Numbered from the stretch's first letter, positions 8,990 through 18,109 are shown. The stretch: DNA of 64,000 nucleotides from Amycolatopsis benzoatilytica AK 16/65 (GCF_000383915.1 NZ_KB912942.1:5358367-5422366); one strand, 5' to 3'. Notes: generated by a model not told the origin, from the letters alone. Numbers and translations: made by a program.

Positions 8990-9419
8990 TCAAAGCCAAC
9001 AGTCCACCTCCTTGCGCGGTTGCACATCACCTTCGGCTGGCCGGGTATCAGACACGAGCGCCAGTGCCCGCCTGTCGATCATCGACGTAATCAACTGTTG
9101 ACTAAATCCAAAAACAACCGAAACAAGGAAGAAATCCTGCAAATTTCTTATGGTAATTATGCCGTTGAAAACTTGAATTAGTGGAAACTCCAACTAAGGC
9201 AGTCAGCGAGCCTGCCAGAAGCTTAACGAGCAGCTGCGGCGTGTCGCGGACATAACGGGCTTCAACACTTGGAGCCGGAGTATTCGTGAGTTTGGCGACG
9301 ATGATTAGGCATGAACCGACGGTGCCAGACAACGCTATCAGAAAGGTTTCCAACAACTTTCCAATGTAACCCTGCGCATTACACGGAGGAATATGGCAAC
9401 CAACAGCAAAGTGATACAC
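8990..9419 (-). pseudogene. AT-rich membrane-protein gene fragment with a frameshift
   Basis: Two minus-strand frames together read as a membrane protein: LLETFLIALSGTVGSCLIIV, LLVKLLAGSLTALVGV, then after a shift near 9200 PLIQVFNGIITIRN and FFLVSVVFGFSQQLITSMID. The last block resembles the end of predicted inner-membrane proteins with a C-terminal FGFSQQL motif. The stretch is much richer in A and T than its neighbours, so the DNA probably came from elsewhere. A real start cannot be placed. No function is assigned. Confidence 0.5.
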
Positions 9420-9463
9420 CTTACGGCAATAATGAGCCAGTCGGCCGGGATTTCCGTCCCAGG

Positions 9464-10087
9464 TCAGCCGAAATGGTCGCCAAGGCCGCCACGAAGCAGG
9501 TCGAAGGCGTGGTTGGCGTTGGCCACGGCCTCGGGGTAAAGATCGTCGGCGCAGCGCCCCTCGGCCAGCTGCCGCCAGTTCAGCTCGACCAGGACCTGGA
9601 GGGTCCGGTTGATCTGGCGGGCGGCCAGGTGTGCGGTCGTTTGAGCGGCGTTGGCCGCACGCAACGCGTCGGTCAGCGCGTCGTCGCCGCGGGTTCCGTA
9701 CTGCTTCAAGCGGGCCCTGAGGCTGTCGGTCATGGAGACCATCCGATAGAAGGCGAGCACCTCAGGGTCGTCGCACAGGCCATAGGCCGGATCGCGCTCG
9801 GCCAGTCGGTCCAGGAAGAACCGGTGCAGCGCGGCCAACGGCGTCTCCCCCGCCGCACGGTCTAGGACCACCCGGGCGGTCTCGGTCTCATGGTCGGCGA
9901 AGCGGTGCAGCACCAGGTCTTCCTTGGTCGGGAAGTACTTGAACAGGGTGCGCTTGGAGACCTCCGCCGCCTCGGCCACCTCCGCGACCGAGACCCGGTC
10001 GAAGCCGGACCTCAGGAACAGTGCGATCGCCGCCTTGGAGATCGCGGTCCTGGTCTGCAGCTTCTTACGCTCTCGCAACCCGGTCAC
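9464..10087 (-). CDS. TetR family transcriptional regulator
   Basis: A 207-residue protein with an N-terminal TetR helix-turn-helix (FDRVSVAEVAEAAEVSKRTL then FKYFPTKEDLVL) preceded by GLRERKKLQTRTAISKAAIA. The C-terminal ligand domain has the TetR_C_7-like feel of regulators of drug-modifying enzymes. It starts with GTG at 10087, divergent from an FAD-dependent monooxygenase gene 76 bases away, and is the likely repressor of that gene. Confidence 0.92.
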   Translation of the reverse strand: MTGLRERKKLQTRTAISKAAIALFLRSGFDRVSVAEVAEAAEVSKRTLFKYFPTKEDLVLHRFADHETETARVVLDRAAGETPLAALHRFFLDRLAERDPAYGLCDDPEVLAFYRMVSMTDSLRARLKQYGTRGDDALTDALRAANAAQTTAHLAARQINRTLQVLVELNWRQLAEGRCADDLYPEAVANANHAFDLLRGGLGDHFG

Positions 10088-10147
10088 CGGTAAATCCTAC
10101 ACCAAGGCGATAAGTAGACCTGGTATATATATCTACCGGGTTTACCG
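10087..10147 (+). promoter_or_regulatory. Nested dyads in TetR/monooxygenase divergent region
   Basis: An inner inverted repeat GTAGA/TCTAC (10114-10118 and 10132-10136) encloses TATATATA, a good -10 candidate. An outer repeat CGGTAAATCC/GGGTTTACCG (about 10088-10097 and 10138-10147) matches at nine of ten positions. The position fits TetR operators that block both promoters. The repeats are seen; binding is inferred. Confidence 0.45.
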
Positions 10148-10163
10148 AAGGAGCGGAGGGGCG

Positions 10164-11645
10164 ATGGAGACCGAGGTCATCGTGGTGGGCGCTGGGCCGA
10201 CCGGGTTGATGCTGGCCGCCGAGTTGGGCCTGGCCGGGGTGCGGACCGTGGTGGTGGAGAAGCTTGTCGAGCGCAGCGGCCAGTCCAAGGCCGGCGGCCT
10301 GCAGCCGCGCACCGCCGAGGTGTTGGACCAGCGTGGCCTGCTCGACAACGTGCTGGACCGCGCGAGGGCGCGGCACGGGGCGGGCGGTCACTTCGCGGCG
10401 CTGCCGGTGCCGCTGGACTGCCGGCCCTGGCGGACCCGGCATCCGTGGGGTGTGCCGATTCCGCAGGCCCGGGTCGAGGAGGTGCTGGAGAAGCGGGTCG
10501 TCGAGTACGGCATCCCGGTGCTGCGCGGGCACGAACTGGTGGCACTGGATCAGGACACCGAGGGCGTAACCGGGAGCGTGACCGGTCCGGACGGCGAGGC
10601 GGTGCGGCTACGCGGGCAATATCTGGTCGCTTGCGACGGCGGGCACAGCAGGGTGCGCAAGCTGGTCGGCGTCGGTTTCCCCGGCACGGCGGGCACGATC
10701 TCCGCGGTCGTCTCCGATGTCGTGCTGACCAGCCGGTCGGACGCGGTACCGACCACAGTGGAGCATTTCAGCCGGCACGTCCGCGGCAGGGACGGCCACT
10801 GGACGGCACTGTCCCCATTGGATAATGGGTGCTACCGACTGATGTTCGGCTCGCCGACCCGGGTCCCCCGGGATACCCCGGTCGCCTTGGCCGAGGCACG
10901 CACCGCACTGCAGGCCGTGTACGGCGAGGAAACCGACCTCCAGGAAATCCGGTGGGCATCGCGGTTCAGCAACGCCTCGCGGCAGGTCGACCGGTATCGG
11001 GTGGACCGGGTGTTCTTCGCCGGCGACGCGGCGCACATCCACCTCCCGGTCGGCGGGCAGGGCATCAACCTCGGCATCCAGGACGCGGTCAACCTCGGCT
11101 GGAAGCTCGCGGCGCGACTGCGTGACCGGGCGGGAGACGCGTTGTTGGACGGCTACCACGTCGAGCGCCACCCGGTGGCCGCCCGCGTGCTGAACAACAC
11201 CAGGGCACAGGGCGTGCTGATGAACGCGATCGAGGACGAGAACGTCGCGGCGCTGCGCGACATCGTCCTCGACCTCGCGCGGACACCCGATGGCAACCGT
11301 TACCTGGCCGGCATGATTTCCGGCCTCGACGTGCGCTACGGCGACTCGGAGCATCCCCTGGTGGGCTCCCGGATGCCCGATCTCGGGTTGACCACGGCCG
11401 TCGGCCCGACCCGGACCTGCGAACTGCTCCGCGGCGGTCGGGGCCTGCTGCTGGAACTCGACGGCCAGGCGACGCTGGCCGGCCACGCGCGAGGCCGGGT
11501 CGACCACGTGTCGGCGACCGTGACCGAGAACTGGCGAGACGCGGTGGACGCGCGGGCGGTGCTGGTTCGCCCGGACGGCCACGTGTGCTGGGCAGCAGGT
11601 GCGGAGAGCCCAGAAGCCGCGCTGCTCCAATGGTTCGGCCGGTAA
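10164..11645 (+). CDS. FAD-dependent class A aromatic monooxygenase
   Basis: A 493-residue flavoprotein hydroxylase. GAGPTG at residues 9-14 binds the FAD ADP moiety, YLVACDGGHSRVRKLVG is the DG motif, and FFAGDAAHIHLPVGGQGINL is the GD motif. The C-terminal thioredoxin-like domain (MPDLGLTTAVGPTR onward) fits polyketide hydroxylases and antibiotic-modifying enzymes such as rifampicin monooxygenases. It would use NAD(P)H and O2 to hydroxylate an aromatic substrate. GAAGGAGCGGAGG precedes the ATG. Control by the divergent TetR gene suggests induction by its own substrate, for example an antibiotic (inference). Confidence 0.92.
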   Translation: METEVIVVGAGPTGLMLAAELGLAGVRTVVVEKLVERSGQSKAGGLQPRTAEVLDQRGLLDNVLDRARARHGAGGHFAALPVPLDCRPWRTRHPWGVPIPQARVEEVLEKRVVEYGIPVLRGHELVALDQDTEGVTGSVTGPDGEAVRLRGQYLVACDGGHSRVRKLVGVGFPGTAGTISAVVSDVVLTSRSDAVPTTVEHFSRHVRGRDGHWTALSPLDNGCYRLMFGSPTRVPRDTPVALAEARTALQAVYGEETDLQEIRWASRFSNASRQVDRYRVDRVFFAGDAAHIHLPVGGQGINLGIQDAVNLGWKLAARLRDRAGDALLDGYHVERHPVAARVLNNTRAQGVLMNAIEDENVAALRDIVLDLARTPDGNRYLAGMISGLDVRYGDSEHPLVGSRMPDLGLTTAVGPTRTCELLRGGRGLLLELDGQATLAGHARGRVDHVSATVTENWRDAVDARAVLVRPDGHVCWAAGAESPEAALLQWFGR

Positions 11646-11652
11646 CGATCGT

Positions 11653-11687
11653 CCGGGTTCCCCCTCGGACAACGAGGGGGAACCCGG
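11653..11687 (+). terminator. Strong hairpin terminator after the monooxygenase gene
   Basis: A perfect 15-base stem (CCGGGTTCCCCCTCG with CGAGGGGGAACCCGG) and a five-base loop begin eight bases after the monooxygenase stop codon. There is no clear T-run, as is common for high-GC actinobacterial terminators. Confidence 0.75.
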
Positions 11688-12298
11688 CCACGGAGAGCCT
11701 GCTGGCCGATGCGACCAAGGCGATCGAATCACCGCCCACCCCAGCCGAGCGAGGACCGACGTCCATGGCCATCCCGCGCATCGACCGGGACCGCGCTCAG
11801 CCAAACCGCGAGCTGTGGGCGCTCGAGGGCGGCGGGGTCGCCGTAGCGCTCCCCGAACACGGTGCCCGAAGCGTGCTCGCGCAGCGCGGCCTCCAGCACG
11901 GTGCCCGCGACTCGGCCTAGCACGCGTGCGGTGGTGGCCAGGGTGCAGGCGGTTGATCATGAAGGCTAGAGGACTCAGAGGCGGAGAAGGTCGGATTTGG
12001 CGCAGCCGAAAATGGCGCGTTTGATCAGCTTCAGCCGGTTCATATCCCAGCGCACTGTCCGGATAGTGGCGGGCGACGCTACTGCGGGAAACCCTCATGC
12101 GAAACCTGCCGTGATTCCTGGCATTTCGGCGTTCGACCGGCCCGCGCGGATGGTCGAATGTCGGGATGCCGGGTGCAGGGCGTCGCTGCCGGTCGACGCG
12201 GCGTCGATCGCGGCGACCCGGTTGTGCAGGTCGAATGCCCGCGCGTCGTCGGGACGCGGAATCTCGAGCCGACCGGAGACTCCTGCGGTCTCCTCGAT
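11688..12298. other. Gene-poor gap with decayed sequence
   Basis: About 600 bases between the terminator and the QsdR-type regulator. A minus-strand frame around 11735-11930 reads GTVLEAALREHASGTVFGER and another around 12130-12250 reads PRPDDARAFDLHNRVAAIDA. Both look like protein but lack proper ends, and I cannot name them. A transposase tail is listed separately. Confidence 0.4.
11975..12060 (-). mobile_element. Transposase C-terminal tail, IS remnant
   Basis: The minus strand reads WDMNRLKLIKRAIFGCAKSD then LLRL and a stop (11975-11977). This resembles the common transposase ending NRxKLxKRxxxGxAxxDLLR. Only about 28 residues remain, and no terminal inverted repeats were found. It marks a past insertion. 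Confidence 0.4.
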
Positions 12299-12925
12299 TC
12301 AGCGGAGGAGCGCGTGCAGGACACGGGCGTTGGTGTCCGGGTCCGGCGCGTTGCCGGTGATGGCTGGGGTGTGGATGAAGGACTCGGTGATGCGCACGGT
12401 CGCGTAGGCCAACTCGTCCGCCTCGAGATCGATGCCGGTGATCCGGTCGCGCTCCCGGTCCGCGCTGATCAGCTGCGCCACGCGGTCGATCAGCCGGCGC
12501 TGGAACTCACTGTGGTTCAGCATCGCCAGGCGGGCGAACATTTCGCCCTCTTCGGTCTGCAGCCGGCGGACGCCGGCGTGGCCGATCACCTCGGCACTCC
12601 ATCGGCTGAGGACCTCCGCCGTGTGGCTGCTCGGCACCTGTTCAGCCACAACCGCGTCGTGCAGGCGGGACAAAGCGCGATCGGTGCTCGCCCAGAGCAC
12701 TTCGGTCAGCAGCTGCTCGCGCGTGCCCACCCAGCGGTGCAGCGTCACCCTGCTCACGCCGAGTTCCGCGGCTAGCCCCTGGATGTCGATGCGGCGCCCT
12801 TGGTTGAACCACTTCCGCGCGAGCTCGAGGGCCGCCAGCGGGGTGGCCTTCGGCGGTGCCGCCCCGTCTTGAAGCTGGCGTTGCAGCGGCGTCGAAAACT
12901 CGCCTCGCCCAGGTTGCGCCGCCAC
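12299..12925 (-). CDS. QsdR-type TetR family regulator
   Basis: A 208-residue regulator whose HTH lies at about residues 45-70 (IDIQGLAAELGVSRVTLHRW then VGTREQLLTEVL). The C-terminal half (LSRWSAEVIGHAGVRRLQTE onward, ending DLEADELAYATVRITESFIH) matches the QsdR TetR subgroup, named for a regulator of a lactonase gene. It is divergent from a secreted lipase gene with about 100 bases between, so lipase control by a lipid or lactone signal is plausible (inference). Confidence 0.88.
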   Translation of the reverse strand: MAAQPGRGEFSTPLQRQLQDGAAPPKATPLAALELARKWFNQGRRIDIQGLAAELGVSRVTLHRWVGTREQLLTEVLWASTDRALSRLHDAVVAEQVPSSHTAEVLSRWSAEVIGHAGVRRLQTEEGEMFARLAMLNHSEFQRRLIDRVAQLISADRERDRITGIDLEADELAYATVRITESFIHTPAITGNAPDPDTNARVLHALLR

Positions 12926-13027
12926 TGGTCACCTGACTTCCCGATCTCCGCCGCCGTTCCTGTTGCACATATTACATCTTCCAATCTATGCTCCGCCGTG
13001 TAACGCAATGTCGCGTGTGTAACGGAG

Positions 13028-14065
13028 ATGAACATGAACGGTAAAACGTTGCGCGTCCTCGCGGTCGTAGCGGTGACCGTCGCTTCGGCCTGCGGCTTGG
13101 TACCCGGCGTGGCGACCGCCGCCACCGAGGGGCGGTTCGCTCCGGTCGATCAGCCCGGTCCGCCACTGTCCGTGCCGCAGTCCGTGCTGGACGCGGCCCT
13201 CACCTGCACCGCCAACGCTCGCTCCGCGAGCAGGGAAGTGGTCCTGTTCGTGCCGGGCACCACTTTGACGCCACGCGACGACTACGGCTGGAACTGGTTT
13301 CCCGCGATGGACCGGCTCGGGCGCCCGTACTGTTCGGTGACCCTTCCGAACAACGCGATGACCGACGCGCAGGTCTCGGCCGAGTACGTGGTCAACGCCA
13401 TCCGCCGGGTGCGCCAGCTCAGCGGCCGCAAGGTCGACATCATCGGCCACAGCCAGGGCGGCACCGAGCCGCGTTTCGCACTCCGGTTCTGGCCCGATCT
13501 CCGCGCCGACGTCGATGACTACATCGGGCTCGGCGCCACCAACCACGGCAGCATCGTCATCGACGCGATGTGCGTGCCCGGCTGTGCGGAATCACTGTGG
13601 CAGCAGCGGTACAACTCGAACTACACGCAGGCGATGAACTCGTACCAGGAAACCTTTCCCGGAATCTCGTACACGCAGATCTACACGCGTACCGACGAGT
13701 TCGTCCAGCCGAACCTCGACGGCAACGGCACCACCTCTCTCCACGGCGGGGGCGGTGACATCACCAACGTTGCCCTGCAAGACATCTGTCCCGCCGACGT
13801 GGCTTCGGAGCACCTCGCGGTCGGGACCTACGACCCCGTCTCCTACGCCCTCGCACTCGACGCGCTCGACCACCCCGGATCGGCGGCGCCCGAACGGATC
13901 GACCGCGCCGTCTGCGGCAAGCTCTACATGCCGGGCGTCGACCCACTGGCGTTCACCGCGAACTATGCGGCTTTGACCGCCGTCATCGCCCAGCAGCTCA
14001 CGCTCGCCCCGAAGTCATCGCACGGCGAACCGGCCTTGAAGCCGTACACCTTGCGGCAGAACTGA
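13028..14065 (+). CDS. Secreted alpha/beta-hydrolase lipase (CalB-like)
   Basis: A 345-residue protein with a signal peptide (KTLRVLAVVAVTVASACGLV, cleavage near VATA-ATEG). The mature enzyme resembles actinobacterial homologues of Candida antarctica lipase B: an oxyanion segment VVLFVPGTTLTPRDDYGWNW, nucleophile elbow VDIIGHSQGG, acid in YTRTDEFVQPN and catalytic His in DVASEHLAVG. Several cysteines suggest disulfides. The ATG at 13028 follows GGAG; an ATG at 13034 is also possible. It probably hydrolyses lipid esters outside the cell, under the divergent QsdR-type regulator. Confidence 0.9.
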   Translation: MNMNGKTLRVLAVVAVTVASACGLVPGVATAATEGRFAPVDQPGPPLSVPQSVLDAALTCTANARSASREVVLFVPGTTLTPRDDYGWNWFPAMDRLGRPYCSVTLPNNAMTDAQVSAEYVVNAIRRVRQLSGRKVDIIGHSQGGTEPRFALRFWPDLRADVDDYIGLGATNHGSIVIDAMCVPGCAESLWQQRYNSNYTQAMNSYQETFPGISYTQIYTRTDEFVQPNLDGNGTTSLHGGGGDITNVALQDICPADVASEHLAVGTYDPVSYALALDALDHPGSAAPERIDRAVCGKLYMPGVDPLAFTANYAALTAVIAQQLTLAPKSSHGEPALKPYTLRQN

Positions 14066-14100
14066 CCGCCAACGCCGGCTGGCCGCACACGCCGGGGGGA

Positions 14101-14246
14101 TCAGTGGTGCACCCCGTCGTCGGAGGCACTCGCGCGGAAGGCGATGCCGGTGATGGCCGAGGCCACGATTGAGCCGATGTAGCCGAAGGTACGCAACAGG
14201 CCCGATGCGGTGCCGAGTTGGGACGCGAAGACGTGGCCGGCTACCG
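14101..14246 (-). pseudogene. MFS transporter C-terminal fragment
   Basis: The minus strand reads VAGHVFASQLGTASGLLRTF, GYIGSIVASAITGIAFRAS and then a stop at 14101-14103. This is the last two helices of an EmrB/QacA-type drug exporter (GTASGLLRTFGYIGSI is characteristic). Everything upstream is missing. Confidence 0.6.
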
Positions 14247-14292
14247 GCAGAAGATGACGGGGCCGAGCTGACCACGTCGACCTGCGCGCCCG

Positions 14293-14698
14293 CTATCCGT
14301 GGGGAACCGTCTCCAGGACGAATCCCCGGGGCGGCCCGGACAGCGCGGCCTTCGCCTCCGCGCCGAACCGGTCGGCGATGATCTCGGTCGTGCCGGCCTC
14401 GATCCCGTCGAGCGCGGTCCGGACGACGTCCACCGGGTCGTTCATCACCGCGTCACTCGCGTGCGTGCGCATGGGATCGGTCGCGGTGGGGCCGAAGACC
14501 ACGCCGCTGACCAGCGTGCCCTGACTGGCCAACTCGAGCCGGACGCCGTTCGTCAGGCTCTACTCCGCGGACTTGGCGACGGCGTAGGCGTTGTTGACCG
14601 GCAGGGTGACGTCCCCGGCCACGGCAGCGGCCGCCGCGACCGACGTGGGTTCGGTGACGTCCAGCGGCAGCGCTGCGGCGTTCGAAGCTGCTGGCAGG
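14293..14698 (-). pseudogene. SDR oxidoreductase with internal deletion and nonsense codon
   Basis: Reading down the minus strand: LPLDVTEPTSVAAAAAVAGD with LPVNNA (the NNA motif) joins directly to YAVAKSAE (the YxxxK motif), so the catalytic-Ser segment is deleted. A TAG follows where the family has Trp, then SLTNGVRLELASQGTLVSGV, VFGPTATD and ALDGIEAGTTEIIADRF. The N-terminal cofactor motif is replaced by the end of the TetR gene. This is clearly a dead SDR gene. Confidence 0.75.
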
Positions 14699-15385
14699 TC
14701 AGTCGTGCTTCGAGGGTGCCGGGAATGCGGCCAGTCCTGCTTCGGCCAGGCGGGCCGCGCGGCGGACCTCCCGGGCCACGGCGTCGATCGCATCCGGCAA
14801 GGGGCGGCCGGGGCGCACGTGGGTGCGAAGAGCGCGGAACTGGACTCGCCACAGGCCGAGGAGCGTCGCCGCGGCGATTTGGGGTTCAGGGTCGCCGGGG
14901 CGCAGTCCGGTCCGGGTGGCGAGCGCTTCCGCGGCGATGTCGACGAAGCGGTCGGCGGTGTCGCTCTGGTATGCCCGCAGAGACGGGGTGTTCCGGATCA
15001 GGTCGCCGAACTTCCGGTACTGCGCCAGCGCGCGGTCCTGGTCGGCGTCGGCGGCGAGAGCCGCCGCGAGGCCGCCCAGTTCGTGGTCGAGGATCGTCAG
15101 CATCGCGCTGACCGGGGTCAGCGCCGGGTCCGGCAGATGGGTGCGCAACGCGTCGGCCGTTGCCTCGAGCCGGTCCAGGAGCAGCGCTTCCTTGCTCGGG
15201 AAGTAGTTGAAGACGGTTTTCTCGGACACCCCGCACGCTTCGCCGACGTCGGCCACTCGGACGGCGTCGAAGCCGCGTTCGAGGAACATCCGCGTGGCGG
15301 TGTCGGACAGCTGCCTGCGCGTCGCGCGTTTCTTGCGCTCGCGCAACCCCTCGACGGCCGGCCGGCCGGTTCCCGCTGCGGTCAT
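14699..15385 (-). CDS. TetR family transcriptional regulator
   Basis: A 228-residue protein with the HTH in the first quarter (FDAVRVADVGEACGVSEKTV then FNYFPSKEALLLDRLE), preceded by GLRERKKRATRRQLSDTATR. It is divergent from an SRPBCC-domain gene at 15461 with 75 bases between. The gap holds the inverted repeat ACTTCAG/CTGAAGT. It probably represses that gene and itself. Confidence 0.92.
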   Translation of the reverse strand: MTAAGTGRPAVEGLRERKKRATRRQLSDTATRMFLERGFDAVRVADVGEACGVSEKTVFNYFPSKEALLLDRLEATADALRTHLPDPALTPVSAMLTILDHELGGLAAALAADADQDRALAQYRKFGDLIRNTPSLRAYQSDTADRFVDIAAEALATRTGLRPGDPEPQIAAATLLGLWRVQFRALRTHVRPGRPLPDAIDAVAREVRRAARLAEAGLAAFPAPSKHD

Positions 15386-15396
15386 ACGGCCATCCT

Positions 15397-15447
15397 ACTT
15401 CAGCCACCCGAAAAATTCTGCTACCGTAATTTTATAGCGACTGAAGT
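15397..15447 (+). promoter_or_regulatory. Inverted repeat in TetR/SRPBCC intergenic region
   Basis: ACTTCAG (15397-15403) and CTGAAGT (15441-15447) form a perfect seven-base inverted repeat spaced by 37 bases. The AT-rich core between them (AATTTTATAG) could hold a -10 box. The spacing is long for one TetR dimer, so it may be two half-sites of separate operators. Confidence 0.35.
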
Positions 15448-15460
15448 TAGGAGGCTGAAA

Positions 15461-15961
15461 GTGACCGAGATCCACGTCGTTCGCGACTACTCGCACTCGC
15501 CGGTGAAGGTCTGGCGGGCCATGACCGACCCGGCGCTGATCCCGTACTGGACCTCGACGGGCAAAGGCGCCCGCGCCGTCGGGTTCGAGCCGGCGGTCGG
15601 CAACAAGTTCCAGTTCGTCGCCAAGCCGATGCCCGGCTGGCGGGGGATCGTCGACTGCGAGGTGCTGGAGGTCCGCGAGCGGGAACTGCTGCACTACACC
15701 TGGGTGGGCGCGGAGGGGGAGACACCCAGCCACGTCCGCTACCTGCTCGAGCCCACCGCCGAAGGAACCCGTTTCACCTACCACCACACCGGGTTCACCG
15801 GCATCGGCGGGTTCGCCATGGCCAAGCTGCTCGGCTCGGTCCGGACCAGGATGCTCACCGTCGGCGTGCCCGCCCTGCTCGCCGAACTGGACGAGACCGG
15901 CGCACTGCTCCCGGACGCGACCCGGCGGCTGACGCGACCGTCGCGCCCGTCACGGCGCTGA
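15461..15961 (+). CDS. SRPBCC (AHSA1-like) domain protein
   Basis: A 166-residue START/Bet v1-like protein: IHVVRDYSHSPVKVWRAMTD, PALIPYWTSTGKGARAVGFE, then a beta-sheet with WRGIVDCEVLEVRERELLHY and TRFTYHHTGFTGIGGFAMAK. Such proteins bind hydrophobic ligands in a cavity. The GTG at 15461 follows AGGAGG. It is the likely target of the divergent TetR regulator, so ligand sensing and binding may go together (inference). Confidence 0.88.
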   Translation: MTEIHVVRDYSHSPVKVWRAMTDPALIPYWTSTGKGARAVGFEPAVGNKFQFVAKPMPGWRGIVDCEVLEVRERELLHYTWVGAEGETPSHVRYLLEPTAEGTRFTYHHTGFTGIGGFAMAKLLGSVRTRMLTVGVPALLAELDETGALLPDATRRLTRPSRPSRR

Positions 15962-16067
15962 CCGCGGCCCACTCGGGCGCGGCCCGGAACCACGGAAGGA
16001 GCCCTAACAACGGGACTCGCCGATCCGGGGCGGAGGCCGCACGATCGTGCCTCCCCCGCGTTTTCGG

Positions 16068-16153
16068 TTACCCGATGCGCTTTCCGCTCCCGGTCCAGGC
16101 CTTGTCCCGCAACACGAACTTCTGGACCTTCCCGGTGGAGGTCTTCGGATGTC
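16068..16153 (-). pseudogene. Acyl-CoA synthetase C-terminal tail
   Basis: The minus strand reads [19 protein letters not shown] then a stop near 16068. PKTSTGKxQK is the C-terminal motif of AMP-forming acyl-CoA ligases, including the conserved Lys. Only about 28 residues are left, abutting the E2 remnant on the other strand. Confidence 0.7.
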
Positions 16154-16993
16154 GGTGAGCCGCTGCTCGAGGTGTCCACAGACAAGGTCGACACGGAAAT
16201 CCCCTCCCCCGTCGCTGGTGTCGTTGGCGCGCTCCTCGCCGCCGAGGACGACTCGGTAGACGTCGGGGGCCTCTTGCACGAGTCGGCGAATCCACAAGCC
16301 AGATAACGCAGCCCGACAGGGACGGCCCTGTCGGAAGCACGGCGTCTAAGACCGAACCCCGCGAGCAGACCACGGAACCGGGACCTCCGCAGCACATCCC
16401 TGAGGCCGAGGCGATCCTGGATGACGCCACACTCTCGTGCCCCAGCGGATACCCAAGACGCCCGCTGACACCGGCTCCCGCGATCTGGCGGGAACAGCGG
16501 TCCCGATGTCGCGGCTGCGGCAGATCATCGCCCAGCGCATGAACGAATCCCTGGCTGACGTTCCTGCCGTTCTTCGCGAAGGCGGTCATCGAGACGCTCG
16601 TCGCATTCCCCGCGTTCAACGCCTCGGTCGGTGAGGACGGGAAGTCCGTGATCCACCACCGCGGGATACACCTGGCGATCGCGGTGGACAGACCGCGCGG
16701 TCTGCTGGTGTCAGTGATCCGTGATGCCCAGGACCTGAGCCTCAGCGGTCTCGCCAGGAAGATCGCGGACGTCGCGGAACGCACCCGCTTGAACACGATC
16801 AAGGTCGACGAGCTGAACGGAGGAACCTTCACGATCACCAACATCGGGAGCGTGAACGCTTTGCTCGACACCCCGATCATCAACCAGCCACAGGTCGCGA
16901 TCCTTGCGACAGGCGCGATCTACCGCCGCCCCGCGGTGGTCACCAGTCCCGACGGCGAGGATCAGATCGCTGTGCGGTCCGAGGATGGCGACG
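16148..16993 (+). pseudogene. Dihydrolipoamide acyltransferase (2-oxoacid dehydrogenase E2) remnant
   Basis: Plus-strand pieces of an E2 gene lie in order. A lipoyl domain reads [20 protein letters not shown] (DKV carries the lipoyl Lys) and [20 protein letters not shown]. The start of the catalytic domain reads PMSRLRQIIAQRMNESLA, and after a deletion and frame change comes LTFLPFFAKAVIETLVAFPA, IHLAIAVDRPRGLLVSVIRD, GGTFTITNIGSVNALLDTPI and INQPQVAILATGAI. The C-terminal HxxxDG active site is missing. It is a decayed pyruvate- or 2-oxoglutarate-dehydrogenase E2 copy. Confidence 0.88.
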
Positions 16994-17119
16994 GCAGTCG
17001 CACGTCCGGTACCGCCGAAGAGTGCGCGGCTGAGATGCCCCAGGTTTCGGTGAATGTGTCATCGGGATTTCATCGCGGACGCCTACCGTCAGCGGACAGG
17101 AACGATCTGTGGTGGTGGC

Positions 17120-18103
17120 ATGGTCGGGTGGTGGCGGGCGCTTTGCCTGCTCATCTACGTGGTCGCGTCGGTCGCGGCTGTGGGATGGGCGGTGACGGTC
17201 CAGTGGGAGCTGCGCTGGCCGCGCAGGACGGCGCTGCGACGGCCGTTGTCCATCGACGAGGCCGCCTACCTGCTCGGCGGCGCGACGCGGTTGGCCGACA
17301 CGGCCATCGTGCGGCTGGTCGACCAGGGGACGCTGCGCGTGTCCAGCACCGGCTTGACGAGGATCGCCGGCGCGGATCTGGCCGAGGCCAGGAAGAACCG
17401 GGTGGACGCGGCCGTGCTGCGTCAGCTCAGCCAGTGGCGTCCGACACCGGTCGCCGGTGCGGCACGGGACGCGATCGGCGAACCCGAGTTCACCGCGGTC
17501 CGACGCAGGCTCGCCGACCTGGGGCTGATGGCGGGCGGGCGGACGCGTCGTCGTCGTGGTCGCTGGCAGTCGTGCGGGGCAGTGCTCGTGATGTTCACGG
17601 TCGGCGCGGTCTGGTTGGTCGCCGAGGCCGGACCACGCCGGCCGGAGGGATGGCTGGGCATCTGCCTCGCCGCGGTGGCGATCTCACCGCTGTGGTGGCG
17701 GCGCGACTCCCGCACCATAGGCAGGCTTACCAGCCTCGGCCAGCAGGCAGCGGCACAGATTCGTGCAGACGGGGCGGCCGTCGGTCTGTGGAGCACACCG
17801 GCGGGCCTGGTCGCGCTTGGCGGACTGGGTGCCCATCCCGACCCCGACCTGCGCACGCACTTGCAGACCGCCACCACCGAATACGCGATCCCGCGCGGCC
17901 CGCTGCCATCGACAAACCGGACCAGCGCAGCCTCCTTCCCCCGCCGCACCAGCCCGCGCCAGGCTACGACCAAACGCCACCACGACCACTGGGGCGGCGG
18001 TTGCGGTACCTACGGCGGGAACGGCGGCGGCCACGACAGTCACGGATGCGGTTCTGGGGGCCATGGCTGCGGCGGTGGGCACGGCTGCGGTGGGCACGGC
18101 TGA
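17120..18103 (+). CDS. TIGR04222-domain membrane protein with Gly/Cys/His-rich tail
   Basis: A 327-residue protein with a first hydrophobic helix (ALCLLIYVVASVAAVGWAVT), a middle TIGR04222-type domain (SIDEAAYLLGGATRLADTAI, VRLVDQGTLRVSSTGL) and two further hydrophobic segments (VLVMFTVGAVWLVAEAG, WLGICLAAVAIS). It ends in a low-complexity tail of Gly, His and Cys from about residue 285. The family is common in actinomycetes and has no known function. The ATG at 17120 is chosen because the TM helix begins right after it; the ribosome site is weak. Confidence 0.8.
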   Translation: MVGWWRALCLLIYVVASVAAVGWAVTVQWELRWPRRTALRRPLSIDEAAYLLGGATRLADTAIVRLVDQGTLRVSSTGLTRIAGADLAEARKNRVDAAVLRQLSQWRPTPVAGAARDAIGEPEFTAVRRRLADLGLMAGGRTRRRRGRWQSCGAVLVMFTVGAVWLVAEAGPRRPEGWLGICLAAVAISPLWWRRDSRTIGRLTSLGQQAAAQIRADGAAVGLWSTPAGLVALGGLGAHPDPDLRTHLQTATTEYAIPRGPLPSTNRTSAASFPRRTSPRQATTKRHHDHWGGGCGTYGGNGGGHDSHGCGSGGHGCGGGHGCGGHG

Positions 18104-18109
18104 GAGCCC

